This document shows, piece after piece, positions 46,590 to 54,542 of a DNA stretch of 64,000 bases (positions are counted from its first letter, which is position 1; each line of letters starts with the position of its first letter). The notes below the pieces were generated by a model, which was not told the DNA's origin, made no database searches, and worked only from the letters and a program-made list of their open reading frames with translations. The DNA comes from Microbacterium sp. 5K110 (GTDB lineage Bacteria; Actinomycetota; Actinomycetes; Actinomycetales; Microbacteriaceae). The stretch is from contig NZ_VBUM01000006.1 in NCBI RefSeq assembly GCF_005774735.1, positions 1 to 64,000 of the forward strand, written 5' to 3'. The translations under genes were made by a program, and so were the position numbers.

Positions 46590-47189
46590 ATGCGCTTCGC
46601 TCATCTGGGGGCCGAGCCCCGTATCCATCCCGACGCCGTCGTCGCCCCGACCGCCGTCATCAGCGGCGACGTCACGATCGGTCCCGGATGCCAAGTCCTC
46701 CACGGCGCCGTGCTCACCGCCGAGGGGAGTCGGATCGTGCTGGGAGAGCACACGGTCGTGATGGAGAACGCGCTGGTGCGGGCGAGCTCGACCCACGCGG
46801 TGCACGTCGGGGCCCACACTCTGATCGGTCCCATGGCCAGCGTGGCGGGAGCCGACATCGGCGCGGAGGTGTTCCTGGCCACCGGCACGCGGGTCTTCAA
46901 CGGTGCCGAGGTCGGCGACAGGTGCGAGGTGCGCATCAACGCGGTGGTCCACTTGCGTACCGTCCTTGCGCCCGAGACGGTGGTGCCGATCGGATGGGTC
47001 GCGGTGGGCGATCCGGTGCAGCTGCTCTCGCCCGACCGGCACGACGAGATCTGGGCCGCCCAGAAGGAGCTCGACTTCCCGGGATACGTCTTCGGCCTCG
47101 ACCGTGAGACCCCCGACCTCATGATCCAGCTCACCGAGCGGTACGGCCGGAGTCTCGCGCGGCACGCCCACGACCGCCGACTCGACTGA
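46590..47189 (+). CDS. Hexapeptide-repeat protein, gamma carbonic anhydrase-like
   Basis: A 199-residue left-handed beta-helix protein of the gamma-CA/PaaY group. Hexapeptide repeats run through residues 15-140. The metal histidines of gamma carbonic anhydrases would lie near STHAVHVGAHTLIG and INAVVHL, so a metal site is possible. The C-terminal helix contains AAQKELDFPGYVFGLDR. GGGAAGGA precedes the ATG and TACGCT lies about 25 bases further up. Substrate unknown. Confidence 0.75.
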   Translation: MRFAHLGAEPRIHPDAVVAPTAVISGDVTIGPGCQVLHGAVLTAEGSRIVLGEHTVVMENALVRASSTHAVHVGAHTLIGPMASVAGADIGAEVFLATGTRVFNGAEVGDRCEVRINAVVHLRTVLAPETVVPIGWVAVGDPVQLLSPDRHDEIWAAQKELDFPGYVFGLDRETPDLMIQLTERYGRSLARHAHDRRLD

Positions 47190-47267
47190 GACGGGGCGGG
47201 GGCCCCGGCATCCGATGCTGTTCACGTCCACCGGCCGCGGGAGGGTGGCGCGGACCGCTGATCATCA

Positions 47268-48161
47268 TCACACGTGGCGGTGTGCGCCCGGGACGAGGGG
47301 AATGTCGGGGCCTGTCCAGAACGCCTCCAAGAGGGCAACCCCCGCGTCGGCCAGGGCCAACGACGGTTCGGCGTCCGAGGCGAAGCTCTCGTCCAATGAA
47401 CCGACCGCCGCGCACGCGTAGACAAAGCCGCCCGTGCGCCAGCGCACGATCCCGGCGTCGACGCGGGTCCCGGGGACGAATCCCGTCTTGGACGCCACCG
47501 TCAGAGGCGCCAGCGCGGCGAGCTCCGCAGCGTACGGGTTGACCTTGTAGAACTTCGTCACCTGATCGAGATAGAGCTGAGTCGTGAGGATCTGCTCCGC
47601 CCTGCCCGACACCCACGGCGAAACGGCCGTGCGGGACTGGACAGCGTCCATCAGAGCGCGCAGCTGGTTTACCGGAGCCACGCCCAGCAGTTCCGGGTCG
47701 TCCGCGATGAGGTCCAGGTCGACGGGGTTCCGCAGCCGGATGCGTCGCAGGCCGACGGCGTCCATCATCCGATTGACCTCGTCCACGCCCCCCGGGATCT
47801 CAGCGAGCACGGCGTTGGTGGCAATGTTGTCGCTCGTCGCGATCATGAGCACGAGCAGGTCCTCGAAGGTGACCTGTAGGTCGCTTCGCAGCAGGCGGAG
47901 AATCCCCGAGCCCTGCACCCCGTGGTCTCGAGCGGGTGAGCTGACACGATCGAGGTCGATCCGGCCCAGCTCCGCGTGGCGCAGAGCGGTCAGCAGAATC
48001 GGGATCTTGATGACGCTCGCGGTGGCCACGGGGGCGGTGGAGTTGAGCTCCACCGCCCCCGTACCGTTCAGGCTCCGAGCCGACACGTGCAGAGAGCCGG
48101 AGAAGCGCTCGTCGATGTCGGTGAGGGTGCCCATGAGGTCATCGCGCTGCGCTGGGGTCAT
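47268..48161 (-). CDS. Cytoplasmic serine hydrolase of the class A beta-lactamase fold (copy 1)
   Basis: A 297-residue hydrolase of the Beta-lactamase2 type. Catalytic blocks are SVIK (ASVIKIPILLT, near residue 50), SDN (MIATSDNIATN) and KTG (VASKTGFVPG). There is no signal peptide, unlike secreted beta-lactamases. In the omega-loop region LIADDPELLGVAPVN the glutamate is not matched in the second copy at 53.6 kb, so it is unlikely to serve as Glu166. It overlaps the binding-protein gene by four bases at the end of the importer operon, so it probably acts on what is imported: an amide, ester or D-peptide. Confidence 0.8.
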   Translation of the reverse strand: MTPAQRDDLMGTLTDIDERFSGSLHVSARSLNGTGAVELNSTAPVATASVIKIPILLTALRHAELGRIDLDRVSSPARDHGVQGSGILRLLRSDLQVTFEDLLVLMIATSDNIATNAVLAEIPGGVDEVNRMMDAVGLRRIRLRNPVDLDLIADDPELLGVAPVNQLRALMDAVQSRTAVSPWVSGRAEQILTTQLYLDQVTKFYKVNPYAAELAALAPLTVASKTGFVPGTRVDAGIVRWRTGGFVYACAAVGSLDESFASDAEPSLALADAGVALLEAFWTGPDIPLVPGAHRHV

Positions 48162-49300
48162 TCCACGCCCTCGACGTTGCCCATCGCCTTCAGGAACCCC
48201 GTGTCGCCGAGGAACCGGTTGTCCTCGTTGAGCGGGGGGAGCTTCGCGACCGCGGTGGTGCCGTCCGGGTGGTAGGTGGCCAGCTGCTCCTTGTTCATCA
48301 CGAGCTGGGGGAGCGGGGTCACATCGGCGGGAGGCTTGACGCCGTCGGCGAGAGCCTGCGCCATGGCCACCGCGTACTCGCCCCAGTAGGACACGAAGAT
48401 GTCGCCCTCAGCGACCCATCGGGGATCGTTCTTGAGTGAGGCGAGCCCGGTCTCGTCACCGCCGAGGCCGGCGATGAGCAGCTTGTCCGCTCCCCCGCGA
48501 CCCGCGTCCTCCAGTGCGCGGAGAGCGCCGTTGGTGGAGTCGTTGTTCACCGTGTAGAGGATGATGTTCCGATCCGCGGGGATGCTCGCGATGAGACCTT
48601 GGACGGCTTCGAAGCTCGGCTGCAGCGTCGACCCGCCGTCGAACTGGATGCCGTTCGTCCCGATCGTGGTCGTGGTCGCGCTGATCGCGTCGGGCGCGAC
48701 GGCCTCGAAGCCGAGGACGTCGGCCACCGTCGAATAGAAGTGGTGGACGGCGGCGTTCACCCCCTCGCCGGCGGCGGCGTTCTGACCGATCAGGACGGTG
48801 GTGTTCGACGCGTCCCACCCCCGCTGCTTGGCGATTTCTCCGACGATCGTCGCGCTCTCGTCTCCCAGCGCGGCGTTGTCGATGTTGAGGAAGGAGCATG
48901 CGCTCGCGTCGATGTTGAGGGCCACACACGGGATGCCGCTGTCGGCGATGAGCTTGGAGACTCCGTCGGTGGCGGACGAGACGGGGTAGAGCACCATGGC
49001 ATTCGGCTGCTCCACGATCATCTGCTGCACGTTCTGGAGCATGGTCGAGGCGTCGCCCTTGTTGTCGAACCATGTGACATCCACACCCTTGGATGCGGGG
49101 TCGAGCCCGTCGAGGGTCGTGTGGATCACCTGGAAGAACGGCACGCTCTCGTTGTAGTTGGCGAAGGTGACCGTCATCGTGCCGTCGGACGCGTCGGCGG
49201 TCGACCCGCCCGAGCACCCGGAGAGGGCAAGTGCGGTGATCGCCGTGACACTCGTGCCGAGAGCGAGTCGGCGTAACACGGATGCGCTGTGTGCGGACAT
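48158..49300 (-). CDS. ABC transporter substrate-binding lipoprotein, RbsB-like
   Basis: Binding protein of 380 residues in the periplasmic-binding-protein 4 fold (ribose/galactose/autoinducer-2 group). The lipobox LSGC marks Cys29. Domain features include VTFANYNESVPFFQVI, VQQMIVEQPNAMVLYPV and IILYTVNNDSTNGALRALED. This fold usually binds sugars or sugar-like ligands, but amino-acid-like or muropeptide ligands cannot be excluded and the neighbours all concern D-amino acids. No ribosome site conflict: the ATG is 42 bases after the permease stop. Confidence 0.88.
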   Translation of the reverse strand: MSAHSASVLRRLALGTSVTAITALALSGCSGGSTADASDGTMTVTFANYNESVPFFQVIHTTLDGLDPASKGVDVTWFDNKGDASTMLQNVQQMIVEQPNAMVLYPVSSATDGVSKLIADSGIPCVALNIDASACSFLNIDNAALGDESATIVGEIAKQRGWDASNTTVLIGQNAAAGEGVNAAVHHFYSTVADVLGFEAVAPDAISATTTTIGTNGIQFDGGSTLQPSFEAVQGLIASIPADRNIILYTVNNDSTNGALRALEDAGRGGADKLLIAGLGGDETGLASLKNDPRWVAEGDIFVSYWGEYAVAMAQALADGVKPPADVTPLPQLVMNKEQLATYHPDGTTAVAKLPPLNEDNRFLGDTGFLKAMGNVEGVE

Positions 49301-49342
49301 GGGATTCCTTTCGGGTGTGATGGTGCAGAGGGGTGAACGCGG

Positions 49343-50311
49343 TCAGCGCAGTCGGCGCCGAATCTGGCTCAGACCCACCGCCGCGAGCAGCACGAGTCCG
49401 GTCGCGATGGTCTGATAGAAGGACGGCACGTGGGTGAGGGCCATGCCGTTGGAGAGCGCGCCGAGGATCAGTACGCCGAGAACCGTTCCCGGAACGCCGC
49501 CCACGCCGCCCGTGAGGGCCGCCCCGCCGAGAATGACGGCGGTGATCGACTGAAGGTTCGTGTTGATGCCGGCCGTGCCCGAGCCGGTCAGCAGCTGACT
49601 GGCGAGGACGACACCGGCCAAAGCCGCCAGCATCGAGCAGAGGACGTAGACCGAGGAGGTCACGGAGTTCACCCGGATGCCGGCGAGCCGGGCCGCCTCC
49701 ACGTTGCCGCCGACGGCGTAGATGCGTCGACCGTATGAGGTGTACGACAGGACGATGTGAACCACGATCGCGAGACCGACGAACAGCCACACCTGGTTGT
49801 TCACACCGAACAGGCCTCGTGAGGTCAAGGCACCGACATCGGGGTTGGTAAAGGGGATCTGCAATCCGTTGGAGATGACGAGGGCGAGCCCGCCCACCAC
49901 GGAAAGGGTTCCGAGGGTGGCGATCAAGGGATTGATGCGAGCCCGGGTGATGAGCAAGCCGTTGACCAGCCCGACAACGCCCCCGGCAGCCAGCACGACG
50001 ACCAGGGCGGGTACGAGGCCGAGCCCGGCATTCGTCAGGAGCGCGAACAGCACGCCCGCCAGAGGGACGACGCCACTGACGGACAGATCGAAGCCACCCG
50101 AGATGAGCGGGAGGACCTGTCCGAGGGAGACGAGCCCGATAACAGCCGAGATCGACAGGATGTTGAGGACGTTCGCGGTGCTGAGAAAGTTCGCACTCAT
50201 GCTCGCGAACACCCCGACGACCACGACGAGGAACCCCCCCAATACCAGGAGCTGAGACGAGAGGCGGGGGAGCCGTACACGTCTGGTGGGGCGGATGGAG
50301 CTCTCGGTCAT
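49343..50311 (-). CDS. ABC transporter permease, RbsC-like
   Basis: Membrane subunit of 322 residues with about ten helices in the BPD_transp_2 family. VLPLISGGFDLSVSGVVPLAGV and the GGAALTGGVGGVPGTVLGVLI loop are typical of sugar-type (CUT2) permeases. It overlaps the ATPase gene by four bases and is followed by the binding protein. Confidence 0.9.
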   Translation of the reverse strand: MTESSIRPTRRVRLPRLSSQLLVLGGFLVVVVGVFASMSANFLSTANVLNILSISAVIGLVSLGQVLPLISGGFDLSVSGVVPLAGVLFALLTNAGLGLVPALVVVLAAGGVVGLVNGLLITRARINPLIATLGTLSVVGGLALVISNGLQIPFTNPDVGALTSRGLFGVNNQVWLFVGLAIVVHIVLSYTSYGRRIYAVGGNVEAARLAGIRVNSVTSSVYVLCSMLAALAGVVLASQLLTGSGTAGINTNLQSITAVILGGAALTGGVGGVPGTVLGVLILGALSNGMALTHVPSFYQTIATGLVLLAAVGLSQIRRRLR

Positions 50312-51813
50312 TGGATACCTCCGGCGGCTTCGAGGGCGCGGGCTTGATCTGCTCGGGTGGGGAACGCGATGTCATCGACGATGCGACCGCGGTGCACGAT
50401 AAGGAGCCGGTCACACAGGAGGACCGCTTCCTCGATGTCCGAGGTGACCACCAGCTGCGCGGTACCGCCGTCGGCGAGGCCGCGCAGGATGTCGTGGATC
50501 TCCTCACGTGCCCCGACGTCGACGCCGCGACTCGGTTCGTGCAGGACGAGAACAGGTGCGTCTGCGAGCAGACGGTTTCCGACCAGCACCTTCTGCTGGT
50601 TTCCCCCCGAAAGCTCACCGACGGTCTGGTCGATCGATCGGGCCCGTACCCGCACACGGGTATAGAGATTCTGAGCGACGGCCCTCTCGCGGCGGCGGAG
50701 AATCCAGCCCGCACGAGACACGCGGCGCAGGTCGGGCAACGTGAAATTTCGGCGGATCGAGTCGATGAGGACGAGTCCTTGGGACTTCCGATCTGCGGGA
50801 ACATAGGCGATGCCGGCCCGCCAGCTCTGGCGGGGGTTGCGTAGACGGTTCATCGTGGCGCCGGCCACAGCGATGCGACCGACCGCGTCAGGGTGCAGGC
50901 CGCCCAGGGTCTCCGCAAGAGTGTCGGCGCCACTACCGCGGAGCCCGTAAAGTCCGACGATCTCGCCCTCACGCACGACCAGATCAACATCATCGAGAAT
51001 CGGGGCTTGAGTGCGCCGGAGGCCCCGCACTTCCAGCCGGGGCGGCGCGTCGCTGGGGCAGCGGTCGACCTTCGCCGTCGATGACTGCTCATGGCCGAGC
51101 ATGTCGGCGATCGCCTGCGAGGGGGTCAGATCCGCGGTGCGACTGGAGCGTACGAGTGCACCGTTGCGCAGGACGTGCACGGTGTCGCACGTTGCGAAAA
51201 CCTCCTCGAGACGGTGGCTGATGAGGATGACGGCGACCCCGGAGGCCGACAGGCGTCCCAGCAGTTCGTGCAGTCGCGCGCTGTCCTCGGACTCGAGCGC
51301 GGCGGTCGGCTCGTCGAGGATCAGGATGCGGGCCTGGCGCGTGACGGCTTTGGCGATTTCGACGAGTTGACGTTGCGCGAGCGAGATGTCGGCCATCGGA
51401 GTGTCGAGCGGAAGATCGAAGCCGGCGATGTCGGCGTACTTGCGAGCGGCGCGGATCATCGCCGAGGGCGATGTAAACCCGAAGCGCGACGGTGGTGCAC
51501 CCAGGCTGATGTTCTCGGCGACGGTCAGCGCCGGCACGTAGACGAGTTCCTGGGGGATGAACGACACCCCCGCGGCCAGCGCATCGCGAGGAACGGTGAA
51601 CCGTACGCCACGGCCGTCCACGGCGATGCCGCCGTCGTCGGGACGCGTCGACCCGGCGATGATCTTGGCGAGGGTCGACTTGCCCGCGCCGTTCTCGCCG
51701 AGCAATGCCGTGCGCTCTCCGGCCGCGAGGGAGAAGGTGATGCCGTCCAGGACGACATTCTCGCCGTACCGCTTTGTCACGCCGTCGACGGACAAAACCG
51801 GGGTGGGATCCAT
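50308..51813 (-). CDS. ABC transporter twin ATP-binding protein, RbsA/MglA-like
   Basis: A 501-residue protein with two ATPase cassettes, the CUT2 arrangement. The first has LLGENGAGKSTLAKII near residue 36, DISLAQRQLVEIAKAV and ILILDEPTAAL. The second is degenerate in Walker A (LYGLRGSGADTLAETLGG), as in RbsA, with GELSGGNQQKVLVGNRLL. SD GGAAGG precedes the ATG. The upstream gap carries a motif shared with the divergent control region, which suggests joint regulation by the PucR protein. Confidence 0.92.
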   Translation of the reverse strand: MDPTPVLSVDGVTKRYGENVVLDGITFSLAAGERTALLGENGAGKSTLAKIIAGSTRPDDGGIAVDGRGVRFTVPRDALAAGVSFIPQELVYVPALTVAENISLGAPPSRFGFTSPSAMIRAARKYADIAGFDLPLDTPMADISLAQRQLVEIAKAVTRQARILILDEPTAALESEDSARLHELLGRLSASGVAVILISHRLEEVFATCDTVHVLRNGALVRSSRTADLTPSQAIADMLGHEQSSTAKVDRCPSDAPPRLEVRGLRRTQAPILDDVDLVVREGEIVGLYGLRGSGADTLAETLGGLHPDAVGRIAVAGATMNRLRNPRQSWRAGIAYVPADRKSQGLVLIDSIRRNFTLPDLRRVSRAGWILRRRERAVAQNLYTRVRVRARSIDQTVGELSGGNQQKVLVGNRLLADAPVLVLHEPSRGVDVGAREEIHDILRGLADGGTAQLVVTSDIEEAVLLCDRLLIVHRGRIVDDIAFPTRADQARALEAAGGIQ

Positions 51814-51890
51814 CGCGTACCTTCCGGGTCGGTGTTGTCGATAGTGGGTCCAGGTTAGGAAGCGGCGACGGGGTCACCTATGTCCAGTTC

Positions 51891-51906
51891 GCCAGCGTTG
51901 TGGCCG
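51891..51906. promoter_or_regulatory. Candidate PucR operator, importer operon
   Basis: GCCAGCGTTG-TGGCCG is nearly the same as the core of the palindrome at 53526-53543 (GCCAGCGTTGGCCGG), with one extra base. It lies 78 bases upstream of the ATPase ATG on the minus strand. Confidence 0.45.
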
Positions 51907-51950
51907 AGCGAGTATGCGGGCGCACACTGCGGCGCCTCGCCATGACCCGC

Positions 51951-53471
51951 TCAGCGCGACTTCAGGGGGCGTCCGGCTGTGCCCGTCCGTAGCGCGCCCT
52001 CTATGACGACCGGCTCCCCGCCGACGATCACGTGACGCACGCCGACTGATGCCTCGATCCTGATCGCACTGGCCCGATCGTTGATGCGATGAGGGTCGAA
52101 GACGGTGATGTCCGCGTCGAATCCGGGTGCCACGCGGCCCTTCGTCCGCATCCGCGGTACGAAGGGGGCGAGGATCTCGGCGGGGATCGTCGAGGTGCGC
52201 AGGACCGCATCCGGCAGGGACAGTGCGCCGAGGTCGCGCACCAGCCAGCCGAACGTGCGCGCGAACGTTCCGACGCTGCGCGGATGCACGCGCGAACCCT
52301 CCGGGAGCGGGCTCCGCCCGGAGAGATAGCGACCGTCGGGGCCGACGATCGGCATGGCATCCGAGGCCACGACTGTTCCCGGCACATCGAAGCTGCGCAG
52401 GAGCGTTCTCACGTCGACGGGGTCGTCGCCGTCGAGATAGTCGATCAGACACAGTCCCCCCGGGTCGGTCGCGCGCAAGTGTGCGAGCTCGTCGACGTCA
52501 CGGACTCGTGTACCCGTCGGAAGGTAGGTGATGGCGGAGGCCTCGATGCCGAGGCGGTCGAGGCGGTCGGGGGCGAGAAAGGCGGCGCCGATCCCCGTAC
52601 TGGACATCGTGTACGGGTAGGCCTCCGTCGTGATCTGGTTGCCCCGCGATTGCGCCTTCGTCACGGCGCGGGCGACATCGTCGATGCGTCGCAACGAGGT
52701 GCTGTTGATGTGACACATGTGCATACGGGCTCCGCTGCCTGCGGCGGCAGCGATCACCTCGAGTGCCCCGTCGACGGATGAGCCCGGTTCCTGATTGGAC
52801 ATCTGACGCGAGTGCGTGAAGACCGCTACTCCGGCCGACTCGGCGAGCTCAGCCACGCGGAAGTACTCCTCACGGCCTGAGGCGGGTGCATAGCCGAGGA
52901 GTACCCCGATCCCGATGGCGCCCTGACTCACCGCATCGGCGAGCACACCGATGATCGAGTCCACCTCTGCCCGGGTCGCGATCCGATGCCACGCAGGCAG
53001 CCGCTGGTTGCGTTGGAAAACTTCCATGGCGGTGGTCAGCGTGCCGTCCTCAGCGGGGGTGGGAAGAGGGATCCCCGCCATGACATGCATGCGGGCGACG
53101 GCCCACGAAGCGGCGAACCCGAAGTTGATCGGGCGACCCTCGGTGACGGCGGCGGCGTACTGCGCCTGCACCGGAAGAGTGCCCGATTCGAGGTCCAGTG
53201 CCGTAGTGACGCCGTCGAGCGCCTGGAATCCGAGTCCGATAGGTGTCTGAGCATGACTGTGCAGGTCGATGAACCCGGGTGCGACGACAAGCCCGCGCGC
53301 GTCGATCGTGGAGCGTGCCGTCGCGGAGACCTGGCCGACGGCGATGATCCTGCCGTCACGAACGGCGACATCGGCGATGCCGTCCTGCGCGGATCGCGGG
53401 TCGACGACGCGCCCCCCGCGGATGACGATATCGGCGGGAGCCGGAGTGTGTGCGGCGTCTTCGGGTGTCAT
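51951..53471 (-). CDS. N-acyl-D-amino-acid deacylase family amidohydrolase
   Basis: Metal-dependent amidohydrolase of 506 residues (COG3653 type), cleaving N-acyl groups from D-amino acids. The metal-binding start is APGFIDLHSHAQTP with His71 and His73; LQALDGVTTALDLESGTLPV resembles the branch annotated as D-glutamate deacylase, with Glu where classic D-aminoacylases have Cys. HMCHINSTS and VASDAMPI provide further ligands. No signal peptide. GGAGG precedes the ATG at 53471. It faces copy 2 of the serine hydrolase across a shared control region and lies upstream of the importer operon. Confidence 0.85.
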   Translation of the reverse strand: MTPEDAAHTPAPADIVIRGGRVVDPRSAQDGIADVAVRDGRIIAVGQVSATARSTIDARGLVVAPGFIDLHSHAQTPIGLGFQALDGVTTALDLESGTLPVQAQYAAAVTEGRPINFGFAASWAVARMHVMAGIPLPTPAEDGTLTTAMEVFQRNQRLPAWHRIATRAEVDSIIGVLADAVSQGAIGIGVLLGYAPASGREEYFRVAELAESAGVAVFTHSRQMSNQEPGSSVDGALEVIAAAAGSGARMHMCHINSTSLRRIDDVARAVTKAQSRGNQITTEAYPYTMSSTGIGAAFLAPDRLDRLGIEASAITYLPTGTRVRDVDELAHLRATDPGGLCLIDYLDGDDPVDVRTLLRSFDVPGTVVASDAMPIVGPDGRYLSGRSPLPEGSRVHPRSVGTFARTFGWLVRDLGALSLPDAVLRTSTIPAEILAPFVPRMRTKGRVAPGFDADITVFDPHRINDRASAIRIEASVGVRHVIVGGEPVVIEGALRTGTAGRPLKSR

Positions 53472-53525
53472 ATGTGAGCCTCCACCACAAGGATGCGCAG
53501 ACACGCTCCTCGGAGCGATGTGCAA

Positions 53526-53543
53526 CCGGCCAGCGTTGGCCGG
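53526..53543. promoter_or_regulatory. Candidate PucR operator, divergent control region
   Basis: CCGGCCA and TGGCCGG form an 18-base inverted repeat with a four-base spacer (GCGT). A second perfect palindrome, CGCTCC-TC-GGAGCG, is at 53504-53517. Both lie in the 153-base gap between the deacylase and the second hydrolase. Confidence 0.5.
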
Positions 53544-53624
53544 CGAACACTGTTCAGGCCATGGTGTCGCGCGCGGGAGCACGTCGTCGAGAATGAGGGT
53601 TCCGAGCGAAGGAAGAGGTGCCTC

Positions 53625-54542
53625 ATGGGGGCCGCGGAGGACATTCAGGCCGAGATCGCGCGTATCGCTGACGAGTTCAGCGGCGAGATCAGTGTGGCGG
53701 CGACCAATCTCCGTACCGGTGAGCACGTGGAGTTCAATTCGCGCGAAGCGTTCCCCGCGTCCAGCGTCATCAAGGTGCCGATCCTCGTGACGCTCTTTCA
53801 CCGAGCCGAACGGGGTGCGGTGCACCTGGACCGCCGCCTGACGATGCACGAGGAGGACCGCGTGCCCGGCTCCGGGGTCCTGAAGCTGCTGTCGGGCGGT
53901 CTGACACTGACGGTCGCCGACGCGGCTGCCCTCATGATCGCCGTGAGCGACAACACGGCCGCGAACCTGGTCATCGATCAGCTCGGCGGGATCGCTGAGG
54001 TCAATCGGGCGATGACCGAGCTCGGACTGCACAGCATCCGGTTGAAGAACAGGCTCGATTTCGACGTCATAGGTCGCGACATCGCCCACCTGGGCGTGGC
54101 GAGCACGAACGACCTCGACACTCTCGCCCAAGCCATAGCTCACCGGACGGCTTTCTCGCCGGCCGTGTCCGAGGCGTGCGAGAAGCTGCTGTCGCAGCAG
54201 CAGTATCTCGACCAGGTGCTGCGGTACGTGAGCGTGGCACCGTATGCGGAGGAGCTTCGCATCGTTCAGCCCGTGGTATCGGCCAGCAAGACCGGGTTCT
54301 ACCCCGGGGTACGTAATGACATGGGCATCGTCCGGTTCCGTGGCACGGGGTTCACGTACGCTGCCTGCACGCGGGGGTCGGACGATACGCTCTTCGCGCC
54401 CGAGGACGAGGGCGAAGTCACCAACGGACGCATCGGCCACCTGCTCCTGCGGCACTGGTGGCCTGAGGACGCCGGTCCGGCCCCCGTCGCGGATTCCCCG
54501 TATTTGCGGCGCGGAGGCGGCTCGATGAGGTCGTCGACATGA
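53625..54542 (+). CDS. Cytoplasmic serine hydrolase of the class A beta-lactamase fold (copy 2)
   Basis: A 305-residue relative of the hydrolase at 47.3 kb. It keeps SVIK (SSVIKVPILVT), SDN (VSDNTAANLVID) and KTG (SASKTGFYPG) and also shares VPGSGVLKLL and the LGVASTNDLD region. The residue matching Glu in copy 1 is Ala here (GRDIAHLGVA), so no general base of the class A kind is present. No signal peptide. GGAAGAGG precedes the ATG. The stop overlaps the PucR gene as ATGA. It probably cleaves an amide or ester from an imported D-amino-acid compound; it is unlikely to be a resistance enzyme. Confidence 0.8.
   Translation: MGAAEDIQAEIARIADEFSGEISVAATNLRTGEHVEFNSREAFPASSVIKVPILVTLFHRAERGAVHLDRRLTMHEEDRVPGSGVLKLLSGGLTLTVADAAALMIAVSDNTAANLVIDQLGGIAEVNRAMTELGLHSIRLKNRLDFDVIGRDIAHLGVASTNDLDTLAQAIAHRTAFSPAVSEACEKLLSQQQYLDQVLRYVSVAPYAEELRIVQPVVSASKTGFYPGVRNDMGIVRFRGTGFTYAACTRGSDDTLFAPEDEGEVTNGRIGHLLLRHWWPEDAGPAPVADSPYLRRGGGSMRSST

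Noticed and set aside
47268-48161. Antibiotic-resistance beta-lactamase
   Set aside because: No signal peptide, no conserved omega-loop general base, and a place in a D-amino-acid gene set. The same holds for the copy at 53625-54542.
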